NCBI RefSeq assembly: GCF_037190085.1
Contig: NZ_JBBCJO010000016.1
Coordinates: forward strand, 1-38,022
Direction: 5' to 3'
DNA length: 38,022 nt
Source: Gemmatimonas aurantiaca
Lineage (GTDB): Bacteria; Gemmatimonadota; Gemmatimonadetes; Gemmatimonadales; Gemmatimonadaceae
The notes beneath the pieces were generated by a model. The model was given only the letters and a program-made list of their open reading frames with translations. It had not been told where the DNA came from and made no database searches. The translations under genes were made by a program, and so were the position numbers. Shown piece by piece: positions 15,957 through 23,406 of the stretch. Position 1 is the first letter of the stretch. Every line of letters begins with the position of its first letter.

Positions 15957-16016
15957 CGTACGGCTTCACGCATTGCTTCCCGTATTGCCTCACGCACGGC
16001 TTCACGCACTCCGCTT
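15957..16016. repeat. 12-bp degenerate tandem repeat, about 5 copies (intergenic)
   Basis: Five 12-bp units fitting CGYAYKGCYTCM run from just after the Rossmann/Cys gene to just before the thioredoxin reductase start region. On the minus strand they read as (REAxREAx) but no gene start supports a protein there. Confidence 0.8.
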
Positions 16017-16044
16017 CATGTCACCGTCCCACGCATCCGCTGCC

Positions 16045-17070
16045 ATGTCCGATACGCGCCCCGAGAACATCGTCATCATCGGCTCCGGTCCGGCAGCCTG
16101 GACGGCCGCCATCTACGCCGCCCGCGCCAATCTCAATCCGCTCGTGTTCGAAGGAGAGCCGGTGGGCACCGAACTGCCGGGCGGTCAGCTCATGCTCACC
16201 ACGGATATCGAGAACTTTCCGGGGTTTCCGGAAGCGGTGAGTGGTCCCGAGCTCATGGAGCGCATCAAGGCGCAGGCCGTGCATCACGGTACGCGCATCG
16301 TGTCGGAGCTCGTGAAGTCGGTGGATTTTTCGCAGCGACCGTTCCGCATCGCGCCCAACTACTCGTCGCCGGTGACGGCGCATACGGTGATCGTCGCGAC
16401 CGGTGCGGCCGCGAAGTGGATCGGCCTCGACAGTGAATTGCGGCTCGCGCAGGCGGGCGGTGGCGTGTCGGCCTGTGCCGTGTGCGATGGGGCCATGCCA
16501 TTCTATCGACAGAAGCGACTGGCCGTCGTGGGCGGTGGCGACACGGCCATGGAAGAAGCCATGTATCTCACGAAGTTCGCGAGTGAAGTGGTGATCGTGC
16601 ATCGTCGCGACAGTTTCCGCGCGTCCAAGGTCATGGCCAACCGGGTGCTTTCGCATCCCAAGGTGCGGGTCCTCTGGAACAGCCGGGTCACCGACGTGGT
16701 GGGCAGTGACTTCATCACCGGCATCACCCTCGAAGACACGGTCACGGGCGCCACGAGTGAACTCGACGTGGGCGGACTGTTCGTGGCCATCGGTCACACC
16801 CCCAACACACGTTTCCTCGACGGGCAGCTCGATACCACCGAGCATGGGTACATCAAAGTCGCGCCCTGGCGGACCGCCACGTCGGTGGAGGGGGTATTTG
16901 CTGCTGGCGACGTGATCGACGACTACTACCGGCAGGCCATCACCTCGGCGGGGACGGGGTGCATGGCGGCGCTGGAAGCCGAACGCTGGCTTGCGCACCA
17001 TGGCATCGGGGAATCGCCGGTGCAGGAGACTGGGGAATCCACCCTCAGTGTCGCGGCGGAAACGGCGTGA
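16045..17070 (+). CDS. trxB: Thioredoxin reductase (NADPH)
   Basis: 341 aa flavoprotein. FAD motif IIGSGPAAWTAAIYAARA (11-28), with Trp after GPAA where Gly-based residues are usual; redox pair C144-A-V-C147 followed by DGA; NADPH motif GGGDTAMEEA and HRRDSFRAS; and the closing FAD segment AAGDVIDDYYRQAITSAGTGCMAA. It reduces thioredoxin in the cytoplasm. ATG 16045 is preferred; ATG 16018 in frame would add nine residues, and neither has a clear ribosome site. The stop overlaps the GTG start of the metallo-hydrolase gene (GTGA), so these two are coupled. The C-terminal tail past residue about 320 (ESPVQETGESTLSVAAETA) is a non-conserved extension. Confidence 0.94.
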   Translation: MSDTRPENIVIIGSGPAAWTAAIYAARANLNPLVFEGEPVGTELPGGQLMLTTDIENFPGFPEAVSGPELMERIKAQAVHHGTRIVSELVKSVDFSQRPFRIAPNYSSPVTAHTVIVATGAAAKWIGLDSELRLAQAGGGVSACAVCDGAMPFYRQKRLAVVGGGDTAMEEAMYLTKFASEVVIVHRRDSFRASKVMANRVLSHPKVRVLWNSRVTDVVGSDFITGITLEDTVTGATSELDVGGLFVAIGHTPNTRFLDGQLDTTEHGYIKVAPWRTATSVEGVFAAGDVIDDYYRQAITSAGTGCMAALEAERWLAHHGIGESPVQETGESTLSVAAETA

Positions 17071-17738
17071 GCAACGGAGGGACGCTGCGCATCCAGCAGT
17101 TGACCGTGGGGCCACTCGAAGAGAACTGCTGGCTGCTGGCGGATCCGGAGAGCGGCAAGGCCATCCTGGTCGACCCCGGTGACGAGGCCGATCGCCTGCT
17201 GGCGGCCGTCGATGCGTCGGGGTGTACACTCGAAGCGATCTGGCTCACGCATGCGCATTTCGATCATGTAGGGGCCATCGCGTCCATCGTGCGGGCGCGG
17301 GCGGTGCCGGTGTGGTTGCATCCGCTCGACCTCCCGCTGTACGGCGCGGCGGCTTCGAGTGCCGCACGTTGGGGACTGCAGGTGGAAACGCCCACCGGTC
17401 CTACGGAGGAGCTTGTCGATGGCGCCACGGTCACGCTTGGACGGTTCACGTTCGATGTCTGGCATGTGCCCGGCCATGCGCCGGGACATGTGGCATTCAT
17501 CGGCCACGGCCTCTGCGTTTCGGGGGACCTCCTCTTTGCCGGATCCATCGGTCGCACCGATCTGCCGCTGTGCGATCCGCGGGCCATGCAGGATTCACTG
17601 ATGCGCATCACCACGCTCGATGACGGAACTCGGGTCTTGCCGGGTCATGGTGTTACCACCACGATCGGACAGGAACGTCTGTCCAATCCTTTCCTGCGCG
17701 GAGTGGCCAGGCCCATCGGGGCCCAGTCACGGCGCTGA
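17067..17738 (+). CDS. Metallo-beta-lactamase-fold hydrolase (GloB/YcbL-like)
   Basis: 223 aa with a GTG start overlapping the trxB stop. Metal site THAHFDH (61-67), then HVPGHAPGHVAF, GDLLFAGSIGRTDL and VLPGHG are the ordered motifs of glyoxalase II-type thioester hydrolases. It lacks the C-terminal glutathione-binding helices of true glyoxalase II (about 255 aa), so it belongs with the short YcbL-like or persulfide-related group. Coupling to thioredoxin reductase suggests a thiol-linked substrate; this is inference. Confidence 0.88.
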   Translation: MSNGGTLRIQQLTVGPLEENCWLLADPESGKAILVDPGDEADRLLAAVDASGCTLEAIWLTHAHFDHVGAIASIVRARAVPVWLHPLDLPLYGAAASSAARWGLQVETPTGPTEELVDGATVTLGRFTFDVWHVPGHAPGHVAFIGHGLCVSGDLLFAGSIGRTDLPLCDPRAMQDSLMRITTLDDGTRVLPGHGVTTTIGQERLSNPFLRGVARPIGAQSRR

Positions 17739-17784
17739 ACGAAACGTGCGGGGGGACTCGTCCCCTCTCCCAGCCGGACCTGCC

Positions 17785-18594
17785 ATGAGTTCGTCGATCT
17801 TCCGGAACCCTGCTGCCGTCTTCGCCGCCGCGCTCGGTGCGTCGCTGCTCGGCGCCTGTGGTTCGGTCACCGATTCCAACGCGACGCCCAATCGATTCGG
17901 CGCCATTGCCATCTCGGCCCGCAACGCCGGCGCGACCCATGGCGCCGCCTCGGCCACCATGATCGTGTTTGACGCGTTGTCGGTGTCGGTTCCCAACAGC
18001 GCGCTGCAACAATCCGATCAGTGCGTGTATGCCAGTGTCGATACCTCCACCACACCCGCACGGGGGCAGTTCCGGGCCGGGGAGTCGATCGGGATGACCG
18101 TGGGCAGCACCAACCTCACGCTGCCCTACTCCACGTCACTGCTGCGGTACGCCACACCCGATGGATCGCCGTTCACCTATACGCTGGGCGATGTCGTGCA
18201 GGTGACCGTGCCGGGGGAAACCAATGGATTCCCCGCATCCGACATCGGCGTGAAGCTCGCCGAACCCATCATCCCCGAGCCGGTGCCGACGCCGGTGGCC
18301 GGTCAGCCGCTCACCATCCGCTGGAACGGCACCAGCGATCCCAGCGCCGCCGTCATTCTCTCCCTGCGCTACGGCACTCCGACGTCGACCTGGGCCAGCG
18401 AACAGATCTACTGCGCCGTCGCCGATGACGGTGTGCACGACATCCCCAGTAGCGGCATGAGCGCCTTGCTGGCCAGTCCCGCCAGTCTGCGGTCGCTGAC
18501 CATCACGCGCTGGCGTACCAACGAAAAAGTGCTGAACGACAAGACCTTGCTGCACATCGTTTCCACCATCGACACCACGGTGTCCGTGCCCTGA
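17785..18594 (+). CDS. Putative lipoprotein, unknown function
   Basis: 269 aa. The N terminus has a hydrophobic run ending LLGAC with lipidated Cys25. The mature part is Ser/Thr-rich and predicted all-beta; a second half starting near PEPVPTPVAGQPLTIRWNGTSDPSAAVILSLRYG looks like an Ig/fibronectin-type domain, with one Cys in each half (QCVYAS and IYCAV) that could form a disulfide. I do not recognise a family. It follows the metallo-hydrolase by 46 bp and is followed by a strong hairpin at 18607. Confidence 0.78.
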   Translation: MSSSIFRNPAAVFAAALGASLLGACGSVTDSNATPNRFGAIAISARNAGATHGAASATMIVFDALSVSVPNSALQQSDQCVYASVDTSTTPARGQFRAGESIGMTVGSTNLTLPYSTSLLRYATPDGSPFTYTLGDVVQVTVPGETNGFPASDIGVKLAEPIIPEPVPTPVAGQPLTIRWNGTSDPSAAVILSLRYGTPTSTWASEQIYCAVADDGVHDIPSSGMSALLASPASLRSLTITRWRTNEKVLNDKTLLHIVSTIDTTVSVP

Positions 18595-18606
18595 CCGCAG
18601 GGCGGC

Positions 18607-18640
18607 CCCACGTCGCGACGGTGGTGCCGCGCGACGTGGG
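18607..18640 (+). terminator. Strong hairpin between lipoprotein and aspA
   Basis: CCCACGTCGCG (18607-18617) and CGCGACGTGGG (18630-18640) form a perfect 11-bp GC-rich stem with a 12-nt loop. No U-tract follows, so it may be a factor-assisted terminator, or a structure in the aspA leader, since aspA starts at 18659. Confidence 0.5.
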
Positions 18641-18658
18641 CCAACCCAAAGGCTCATC

Positions 18659-20056
18659 ATGACCACACGAATCGAGAAAGACCCCCTCGGCGAACTCGAA
18701 GTCCCCGCCGACGCACTGTACGGCGTGCAGACCATGCGCGCGGTGCAGAATTTCGCCATCAGCGGACTGCGACCGCTCGAACCGTTCGTGATCGCGCAGG
18801 TGTGGATCAAGAAAGCCGCCGCCCTGACGCATCGGGAAACCGGTCGGCTCGATGCCGAGCGCGCCGATGCCATCGTGCGCGCGGCCGACGAAGTGCTGAA
18901 CGGCCAGCATCTCGATCAGTTCGTCGTCGATCCCTATCAGGCCGGCGCCGGCACGTCGCACAACATGAACGTGAACGAGGTGCTCGCCAATCGGGCCAAC
19001 GAGCTGCTCGGCGGGGCACGCGGGCGTTATGCCCCCGTGCATCCCAACGATCACGTCAACATGGCGCAGAGCACCAACGACACCATTCCCACCAACATCC
19101 GGCTCGCGGTGCTGCGGCAGTTGCCGGCGCTGGTGGACGCGTTGACGGGACTGGAACAGGCGTTGGCGCAGAAGGGGCACGAATTCGACCACATCGTGAA
19201 GGCGGGGCGCACACATCTGCAGGACGCAATGCCCATCCGTCTCGGTCAGGAATTTGCCGCCTATGCGGGCACGCTCGCGCGGTGTCGGCGACGGATACAG
19301 GAGGCCGCGGACTATCTCAACGATCTGGGGATCGGCGGGTCCGCGGTGGGCACGGGTGTCACCGTCGAACCCGCGTATCCCGCGCTCATGGTGAAACATC
19401 TGCGGGCCATCACGGGCATCACGACATTGCGGGAAGGGCAGGACCGCATCCAGCTCATGCAGAGCATGGGGGACGCGGCCGCGTTCAGCGGCACATTGCG
19501 CGGATTGGCCATTGATCTGTCGAAGATCGTCAGCGATCTCCGGCTGATGGTGTCCGGCCCGCGCACGGGACTCGACGAAATCGTCCTGCCGGCGGTGCAG
19601 CCTGGCTCCAGCATCATGCCCGGCAAGATCAATCCGTCCATTCCGGAGATGGTCAACCAGGTCTGTTTCCAGGTGATCGGGTGCGATACGACCGTGACCA
19701 TGGCGGCCGAACATGGTCAGCTCGAGCTGAACGTCATGATGCCGGTGATCGCGCACAATGTGCTGCTGTCCATGCAGATCCTGACCAATGCCATGCAGAC
19801 GCTCACCGGGCGCTGTGTGCGCGGCATTCAGGCGCATGAAGCGATGTGCGAATACTGGGTGGAGCGGTCGGCGGCGCTGGCCACAGCGCTGATGCCGCAG
19901 ATCGGTTATGCGGCGGCGGCGGAGCTGGCAAAACGGTCGGTCAAGGAAGGCGTGCTCATCCGTGACCTGGTCCGGCGCGAAGGGGTGCTGCCGGCCGATC
20001 ACGTGGACACCGTCCTCGATCTCCGGAAGATGACGGAGATCGGCGTCCCTCAGTAG
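18659..20056 (+). CDS. aspA: Aspartate ammonia-lyase (aspartase)
   Basis: 465 aa, the normal length of the aspartase/fumarase superfamily. The signature GSSIMPGKINPSIPEMVNQV is the mobile catalytic loop, with the active Ser in SSIMPGKIN. Other conserved blocks are YGVQTMRAVQNF, AGAGTSHNMNVNEV, NMAQSTNDTIPT, GRTHLQDAMPI and HGQLELNVMMPV. The start EKDPLGELEVPADALYGVQTMRA reads like AspA rather than FumC, so it should convert aspartate to fumarate and ammonia, though class II fumarase is the main alternative. No ribosome site is obvious; the hairpin at 18607 lies in the leader. Confidence 0.88.
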   Translation: MTTRIEKDPLGELEVPADALYGVQTMRAVQNFAISGLRPLEPFVIAQVWIKKAAALTHRETGRLDAERADAIVRAADEVLNGQHLDQFVVDPYQAGAGTSHNMNVNEVLANRANELLGGARGRYAPVHPNDHVNMAQSTNDTIPTNIRLAVLRQLPALVDALTGLEQALAQKGHEFDHIVKAGRTHLQDAMPIRLGQEFAAYAGTLARCRRRIQEAADYLNDLGIGGSAVGTGVTVEPAYPALMVKHLRAITGITTLREGQDRIQLMQSMGDAAAFSGTLRGLAIDLSKIVSDLRLMVSGPRTGLDEIVLPAVQPGSSIMPGKINPSIPEMVNQVCFQVIGCDTTVTMAAEHGQLELNVMMPVIAHNVLLSMQILTNAMQTLTGRCVRGIQAHEAMCEYWVERSAALATALMPQIGYAAAAELAKRSVKEGVLIRDLVRREGVLPADHVDTVLDLRKMTEIGVPQ

Positions 20057-20077
20057 CCGGCAATAGCCAGAAATAGC

Positions 20078-20106
20078 TTGTCTCCGAAAGCCCCGGGGCC
20101 TAGACT
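20078..20106 (+). promoter_or_regulatory. Candidate promoter for the Rrf2 gene, predicting a leaderless mRNA
   Basis: TTGTCT (20078-20083), a 17-bp spacer, then TAGACT (20101-20106). Transcription would start about 7 bp on, at 20113, the A of the regulator's ATG. The spacer contains the perfect palindrome GCCCCGGGGC (20090-20099), a possible operator for self-control. Confidence 0.55.
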
Positions 20107-20112
20107 CGACAT

Positions 20113-20604
20113 ATGCGCATTACGACATGGGCCGAGTACGGGTTGATCTGCGCCCTTCATCTGGCACGCCGTGGAGAGACGGGACCAGTCACCGGGCGCG
20201 ATGTGGCCGCCCGCGAGCGACTGCCCGGGGACTATGTGGAGCAGATCCTGCTCCGGATGCGGCGTGCGGGGATCGTGAACAGCACGCGGGGGGCCCGTGG
20301 TGGGTATGCACTGGCCCGGAAGCCCGAGGAGATCTCGGTACGCGATGTCATCCAGGCGTCGGAGCTGACCACGTTCGACCTGCACTGTGTCAGCCATCCG
20401 GTCGACGCGGGGCGCTGTTCGGAAGCCGAGAACTGCAGTATCCGCCCCGTCTGGATGCTGTTGCAGCGTCGGATCGACGAAGTCCTCGAAGGGGTCAAGC
20501 TGAGCGATCTGCTCGACGATGAGTCGGTGGTGCGCGATCGGGTCGGTGTGCCGCATTTTGCGAGCCCCGCGATCCCGGGCGGACTTCCCATTCTCCAGCC
20601 CTGA
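20113..20604 (+). CDS. Rrf2-family transcriptional regulator with IscR-like cysteines
   Basis: 163 aa. The N-terminal winged helix is typical of Rrf2: MRITTWAEYGLICALHLAR, then a recognition region (RERLPGDYVEQILLRMRRAGIVNSTRGARGGYALAR, 35-70). Three cysteines C92, C102 and C108 in the C-terminal half match the spacing style of Fe-S-binding members such as IscR and NsrR, so it probably senses cluster status, NO or redox. It has no iscS or iscU neighbours, although an A-type carrier is encoded 15 kb away. No Shine-Dalgarno is possible if the mRNA begins at the ATG, as the promoter predicts. Confidence 0.88.
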   Translation: MRITTWAEYGLICALHLARRGETGPVTGRDVAARERLPGDYVEQILLRMRRAGIVNSTRGARGGYALARKPEEISVRDVIQASELTTFDLHCVSHPVDAGRCSEAENCSIRPVWMLLQRRIDEVLEGVKLSDLLDDESVVRDRVGVPHFASPAIPGGLPILQP

Positions 20605-20613
20605 TCTCCACGC

Positions 20614-21147
20614 ATGGGGTTCTGGAGTGAATGGCAGGCGGCCAGGGACCGTCGCCGCCGAGTGGCGAGTTACCTGGGCCATGTGCTCAGCGATCCGGAT
20701 CCCGCGCAGTTGCGGTGGCTGAGCGAACTTGCGGGTGAACCGCGTGTTGCGGCCCGGGAGTTGGCGTTCGCGCGTCGGGCCGTCGGCCTCATCGTGGCCG
20801 AACGGGATGCGCTCGACGACCGGACGGCGGCCGATGTCGCGCACCAGCTGCACCCGATCATTGCCAGTGAATCCCGTCAGCACGTACAAAACGGCCAGGC
20901 CTGGAATGACCGCTGGCGGGCCTATACGGCGGCCCTCGCCGTGCGGGGCAGCATGGAGTCGCCGGCCGCCCGTCTGGGTCGTGTCCTCCTGGAAGGTGTC
21001 GGCGCTGGCCACCCCACGCCGGACCAGCTCCACCGGGCGACCGAGCTCATCCAGGAGTACCGGAGCGCCCTGAACGAAGCGCTCCGGGCGGCATTCGGAG
21101 ACGCCACGCTGCCCGAAGACGTTCCGCCGTCGGCGCTCAGGCACTGA
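20614..21147 (+). CDS. Hypothetical protein, helical
   Basis: 177 aa, soluble and probably almost all helical, with charged segments such as SEWQAARDRRRRVASYL and ELAFARRAVGLIVAERDALDDRTAADVAHQL. No signal peptide, membrane segment or Cys is seen. It starts 9 bp after the Rrf2 stop on the same strand, so it is likely expressed with the regulator. I do not recognise a family. A stem-loop at 21182 follows its stop. Confidence 0.68.
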   Translation: MGFWSEWQAARDRRRRVASYLGHVLSDPDPAQLRWLSELAGEPRVAARELAFARRAVGLIVAERDALDDRTAADVAHQLHPIIASESRQHVQNGQAWNDRWRAYTAALAVRGSMESPAARLGRVLLEGVGAGHPTPDQLHRATELIQEYRSALNEALRAAFGDATLPEDVPPSALRH

Positions 21148-21181
21148 GTGGCGCGGAGCCGGAACCCCAACGCCAAACGAA

Positions 21182-21220
21182 AACGGGCCACACTGCGATT
21201 GCAGCATGGCCCGTTCCGTT
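21182..21220. terminator. Bidirectional terminator hairpin
   Basis: AACGGGCCA (21182-21190) pairs with TGGCCCGTT (21207-21215) and the inner part CTGC-GATT-GCAG adds 4 bp, giving a long stem. AAAA lies before and CCGTTTT after, so it can stop transcription from both sides: the plus-strand Rrf2 pair and the minus-strand tRNA. Confidence 0.75.
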
Positions 21221-21273
21221 TTCATCCACTCTCCGTACTCGCCGAAGCGGGCAGGAGACACAAAACACAAGGT

Positions 21274-21356
21274 GCCGAAGGCCGGACTCGAACCGGCACG
21301 TCCTTGCGGACACTGCGCCCTGAACGCAGCGCGTCTACCAATTCCACCACTTCGGC
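21274..21356 (-). tRNA. tRNA-Leu (anticodon CAG)
   Basis: The minus strand folds as a tRNA: acceptor GCCGAAG with CTTCGGC, D loop AATTGGTAGA, anticodon stem CTGCG/CGCAG with loop TTCAGGG (anticodon CAG, reading CUG leucine codons), a long variable arm GTCC-GCAA-GGAC typical of class II tRNAs, and T arm GCCGG-TTCGAGT-CCGGC. The discriminator A is followed by CCT, so CCA is not encoded and must be added. It reads toward the terminator at 21182-21220, convergent with the hypothetical gene ending at 21147. Confidence 0.97.
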
Positions 21357-21401
21357 AGACCCGACCCACCACGCAGAGGCGCGGTGAGCGGCAGGGCGGG
21401 A

Positions 21402-21430
21402 AGAATGGCCCCGTGAGGCACGGAAGTCAA
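21402..21430 (-). promoter_or_regulatory. Candidate promoter for tRNA-Leu
   Basis: On the minus strand TTGACT (21430-21425), a 17-bp spacer and CATTCT (21407-21402) lead to a start about 39 nt before the mature tRNA. The -35 is good and the -10 weak. The spacer holds CCGTG-AGG-CACGG (21411-21423), a small inverted repeat. Confidence 0.5.
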
Positions 21431-21560
21431 CGCCAACCGGTGTGATCGCGCGACATTGCGGCACATCGGGCAGGAGCGAGCGGCATTCAGCGACATCGCG
21501 CCGCATTCTCCGGCCGCACCCGGGGCCACCGCGCCGATCAGCGATTACGTTACGTCGCGT

Positions 21561-22031
21561 ATGGCCAGCAAGGACACCGACGAGCAGAACGAACTGATTG
21601 CGCGGAACAAGCGCGCCCGCCACGACTACGAGATTCTGGAGACGTGGGAGGCCGGCATTGTGCTGACCGGCACCGAGGTCAAGGCGCTGCGGGATGGCCG
21701 GGCCAACCTGACCGACGCGTTCGGCATCGTGAAGGAGGGGGAAGTGTACCTGCTCAACCTGCACATCGGCGCCTATGGGCAGGGGAACGTGTTCAATCAC
21801 GACCCCACGCGCACGCGGAAGCTGTTGCTGCACCGGCGCGAGATTCGTCGCCTGATCGGTGCGGTGGAGCGACAGGGGCTCACACTCGTGCCCCTGGACC
21901 TGTACTTCAAGGGTGGCCGCGTGAAGACCCGTCTGGCGCTCGCGCGGGGCAAGCAGCAGCACGACCGGCGCGAGGACATCAAGAAGCGGGACGCCGAGCG
22001 CGAGATCGCGCGCGCCCTCCGGCATCGGTGA
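21561..22031 (+). CDS. smpB: SsrA-binding protein SmpB
   Basis: 156 aa, basic. Typical SmpB blocks are ARNKRARHDYEILETWEAGIVLTGTEVKALRDGRANLTDAF, then VYLLNLHIGAYGQGN, RKLLLHRREIRRL and the Lys/Arg-rich C-terminal tail KKRDAEREIARAL, which enters the ribosome decoding centre during trans-translation with tmRNA. The C-terminal tail is shorter than in some species but complete. ATG 21561 is chosen from the start of homology; an upstream in-frame start at 21456 would add an unrelated 35 residues. It sits 205 bp from the divergent tRNA-Leu gene. No tmRNA gene is visible in this window. Confidence 0.95.
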   Translation: MASKDTDEQNELIARNKRARHDYEILETWEAGIVLTGTEVKALRDGRANLTDAFGIVKEGEVYLLNLHIGAYGQGNVFNHDPTRTRKLLLHRREIRRLIGAVERQGLTLVPLDLYFKGGRVKTRLALARGKQQHDRREDIKKRDAEREIARALRHR

Positions 22032-22035
22032 TGAC

Positions 22036-23379
22036 ATGCTGACCACCCTCGCGTTACTGCTGCAGGTGACGGCCGGTGGGTCGCAGGGGAGCGCGGCCGG
22101 TGTCGCATCCGCGGGTGCGGCATCCGCCAAGGCTCCCCCCGCGTTGACGGTGCGCATGGGCAATCGCGTGCGTTCGGTGAGCACCGTCGTGCACCCCGAG
22201 GGTGGCACGGCGGTGCGGGCCGATGCGCTGGCGGAGGCGCTGGGAGGGCAGGTGGTGGGTGACCGCGCCCGTACCGGTCGTTTCCGGTTCGAGGTGGGCA
22301 CCACCGGCATCGACGTAGAGGCCGGCAGCAGTCTGGCACTCACGGCCGAGGATACGCTGCCCCTCACCGGACGGGTGTTCCGCTATGGCACCGCGGTGTA
22401 TGTGCCGCTCACTCTCGCCGTGGATGTACTGCCTCGGCTCGGGGCCGGTGTGATGTTCGATGCCGAGAAGGGCGAGTTGCGGCGATTCACCCCAATGGTG
22501 GCATCGGGGCGGCCGAATACGGCCGGGGCGCCGTCCGCCGCGTCCACGTCCACGTCTACGTCTACGTCGACGTCTACGGTGTCGCGCAGCACGCCGCCCG
22601 CGCCCAGCGCCGACACGCGCCCGGTGGCACGTGTGGCCACCACACCGCCGGCCGGTACACGCCGGCGCACCGTGATCGTCGACGCGGGGCACGGCGGGCC
22701 CGACAACGGCATGTCCGGCCCCATCGGCGCGCCGCGCAAGATCTACGAGAAGAACATCACCCTGGCCGTTTCGAAGCAGTTGGCCAAAGCGCTCGAGCAG
22801 CGCGGCGTGTCCGTCGTCATGACACGCACCACCGATACACTCATCGCGCTGCGCGATCGTGGGCGCATCGCGAATCAGGCCAAGGGTGACGTGTTCGTGT
22901 CCATTCACGTGAACGCCGCCAATCCGAAGTGGAACAACCCGGGCGGTGCGCGCGGCTACGAAACGTATTTTCTGGCCGAAGCAAAAACCGAAGACGAACG
23001 GCGCGTCGAAGCGATGGAAAACGAATCCATCCGTTTCGAAACCTCGGTGGACGCCTCCCGCGATGATCCCCTGGGATTCATCATCCGCGACATGGCGCAG
23101 AACGAACATCTGCGCGAGTCCTCACGGCTGGCCGATCTCGTGCAGGGTGGACTCAAGGCGGTGCACCCCGGCACCAATCGTGGCGTCAAGCAGGCCGGGT
23201 TCGCGGTGCTGGTGACGGCCTTCATGCCTGCGGTGCTCGTGGAAATCGGCTTCGGCAGCAATCGGCTCGACTCCGAATTCATGACCGATCCGGCGCGTCA
23301 GGCGGAACTCACCGCTTCGCTGGCCGACGCCATCATCCGGTATCTCGCCGAATACGAACGCAAGGTGAGCACGCCGTGA
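22036..23379 (+). CDS. N-acetylmuramoyl-L-alanine amidase (Amidase_3), exported
   Basis: 447 aa. A short hydrophobic N terminus (MLTTLALLLQVTAG) may be a signal peptide. Residues 37-155 look like an AMIN- or copper-amine-oxidase-like N-terminal domain (beta-rich, AVYVPLTLAVDVLPRLG). A linker with STSTSTSTSTST is followed by the catalytic Amidase_3 domain (about 211-447): zinc ligands H219 in DAGHGG, E238 in YEKN, H291 in SIHVNA, and catalytic E403 in VEIGFGSN. It cuts the bond between MurNAc and the peptide during cell separation. It starts 4 bp after smpB on the same strand. A further in-frame block (TYFLAEAKTEDERR) is normal for this family. Confidence 0.92.
   Translation: MLTTLALLLQVTAGGSQGSAAGVASAGAASAKAPPALTVRMGNRVRSVSTVVHPEGGTAVRADALAEALGGQVVGDRARTGRFRFEVGTTGIDVEAGSSLALTAEDTLPLTGRVFRYGTAVYVPLTLAVDVLPRLGAGVMFDAEKGELRRFTPMVASGRPNTAGAPSAASTSTSTSTSTSTVSRSTPPAPSADTRPVARVATTPPAGTRRRTVIVDAGHGGPDNGMSGPIGAPRKIYEKNITLAVSKQLAKALEQRGVSVVMTRTTDTLIALRDRGRIANQAKGDVFVSIHVNAANPKWNNPGGARGYETYFLAEAKTEDERRVEAMENESIRFETSVDASRDDPLGFIIRDMAQNEHLRESSRLADLVQGGLKAVHPGTNRGVKQAGFAVLVTAFMPAVLVEIGFGSNRLDSEFMTDPARQAELTASLADAIIRYLAEYERKVSTP
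22543..22578. repeat. 6-bp microrepeat, 6 copies (in-frame)
   Basis: Six TCYACG/TCGACG units encode an alternating Ser-Thr linker in the amidase. Such hexamer runs can slip without frame loss. Confidence 0.9.
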
Positions 23380-23406
23380 GTCGCACATCGTGAGCACACC
23401 GTGAGT
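23365..23406. repeat. 17-bp duplication at amidase/pyrD junction
   Basis: GTGAGCACGCCGTGAGT (23365-23381) recurs at 23390-23406 with one mismatch, 25 bp apart. The first copy holds the amidase stop TGA and the second holds the GTG start of pyrD. Confidence 0.9.

Noticed and set aside
15722..16009. Minus-strand ORF with REAxREA repeats
   Set aside because: Its repeats come from the 12-bp DNA array and it overlaps the Rossmann/Cys gene; no start signal.
21456..21560. N-terminal extension of SmpB
   Set aside because: The extra 35 residues have no SmpB similarity, and the normal start MASKDTDEQ lies at 21561.
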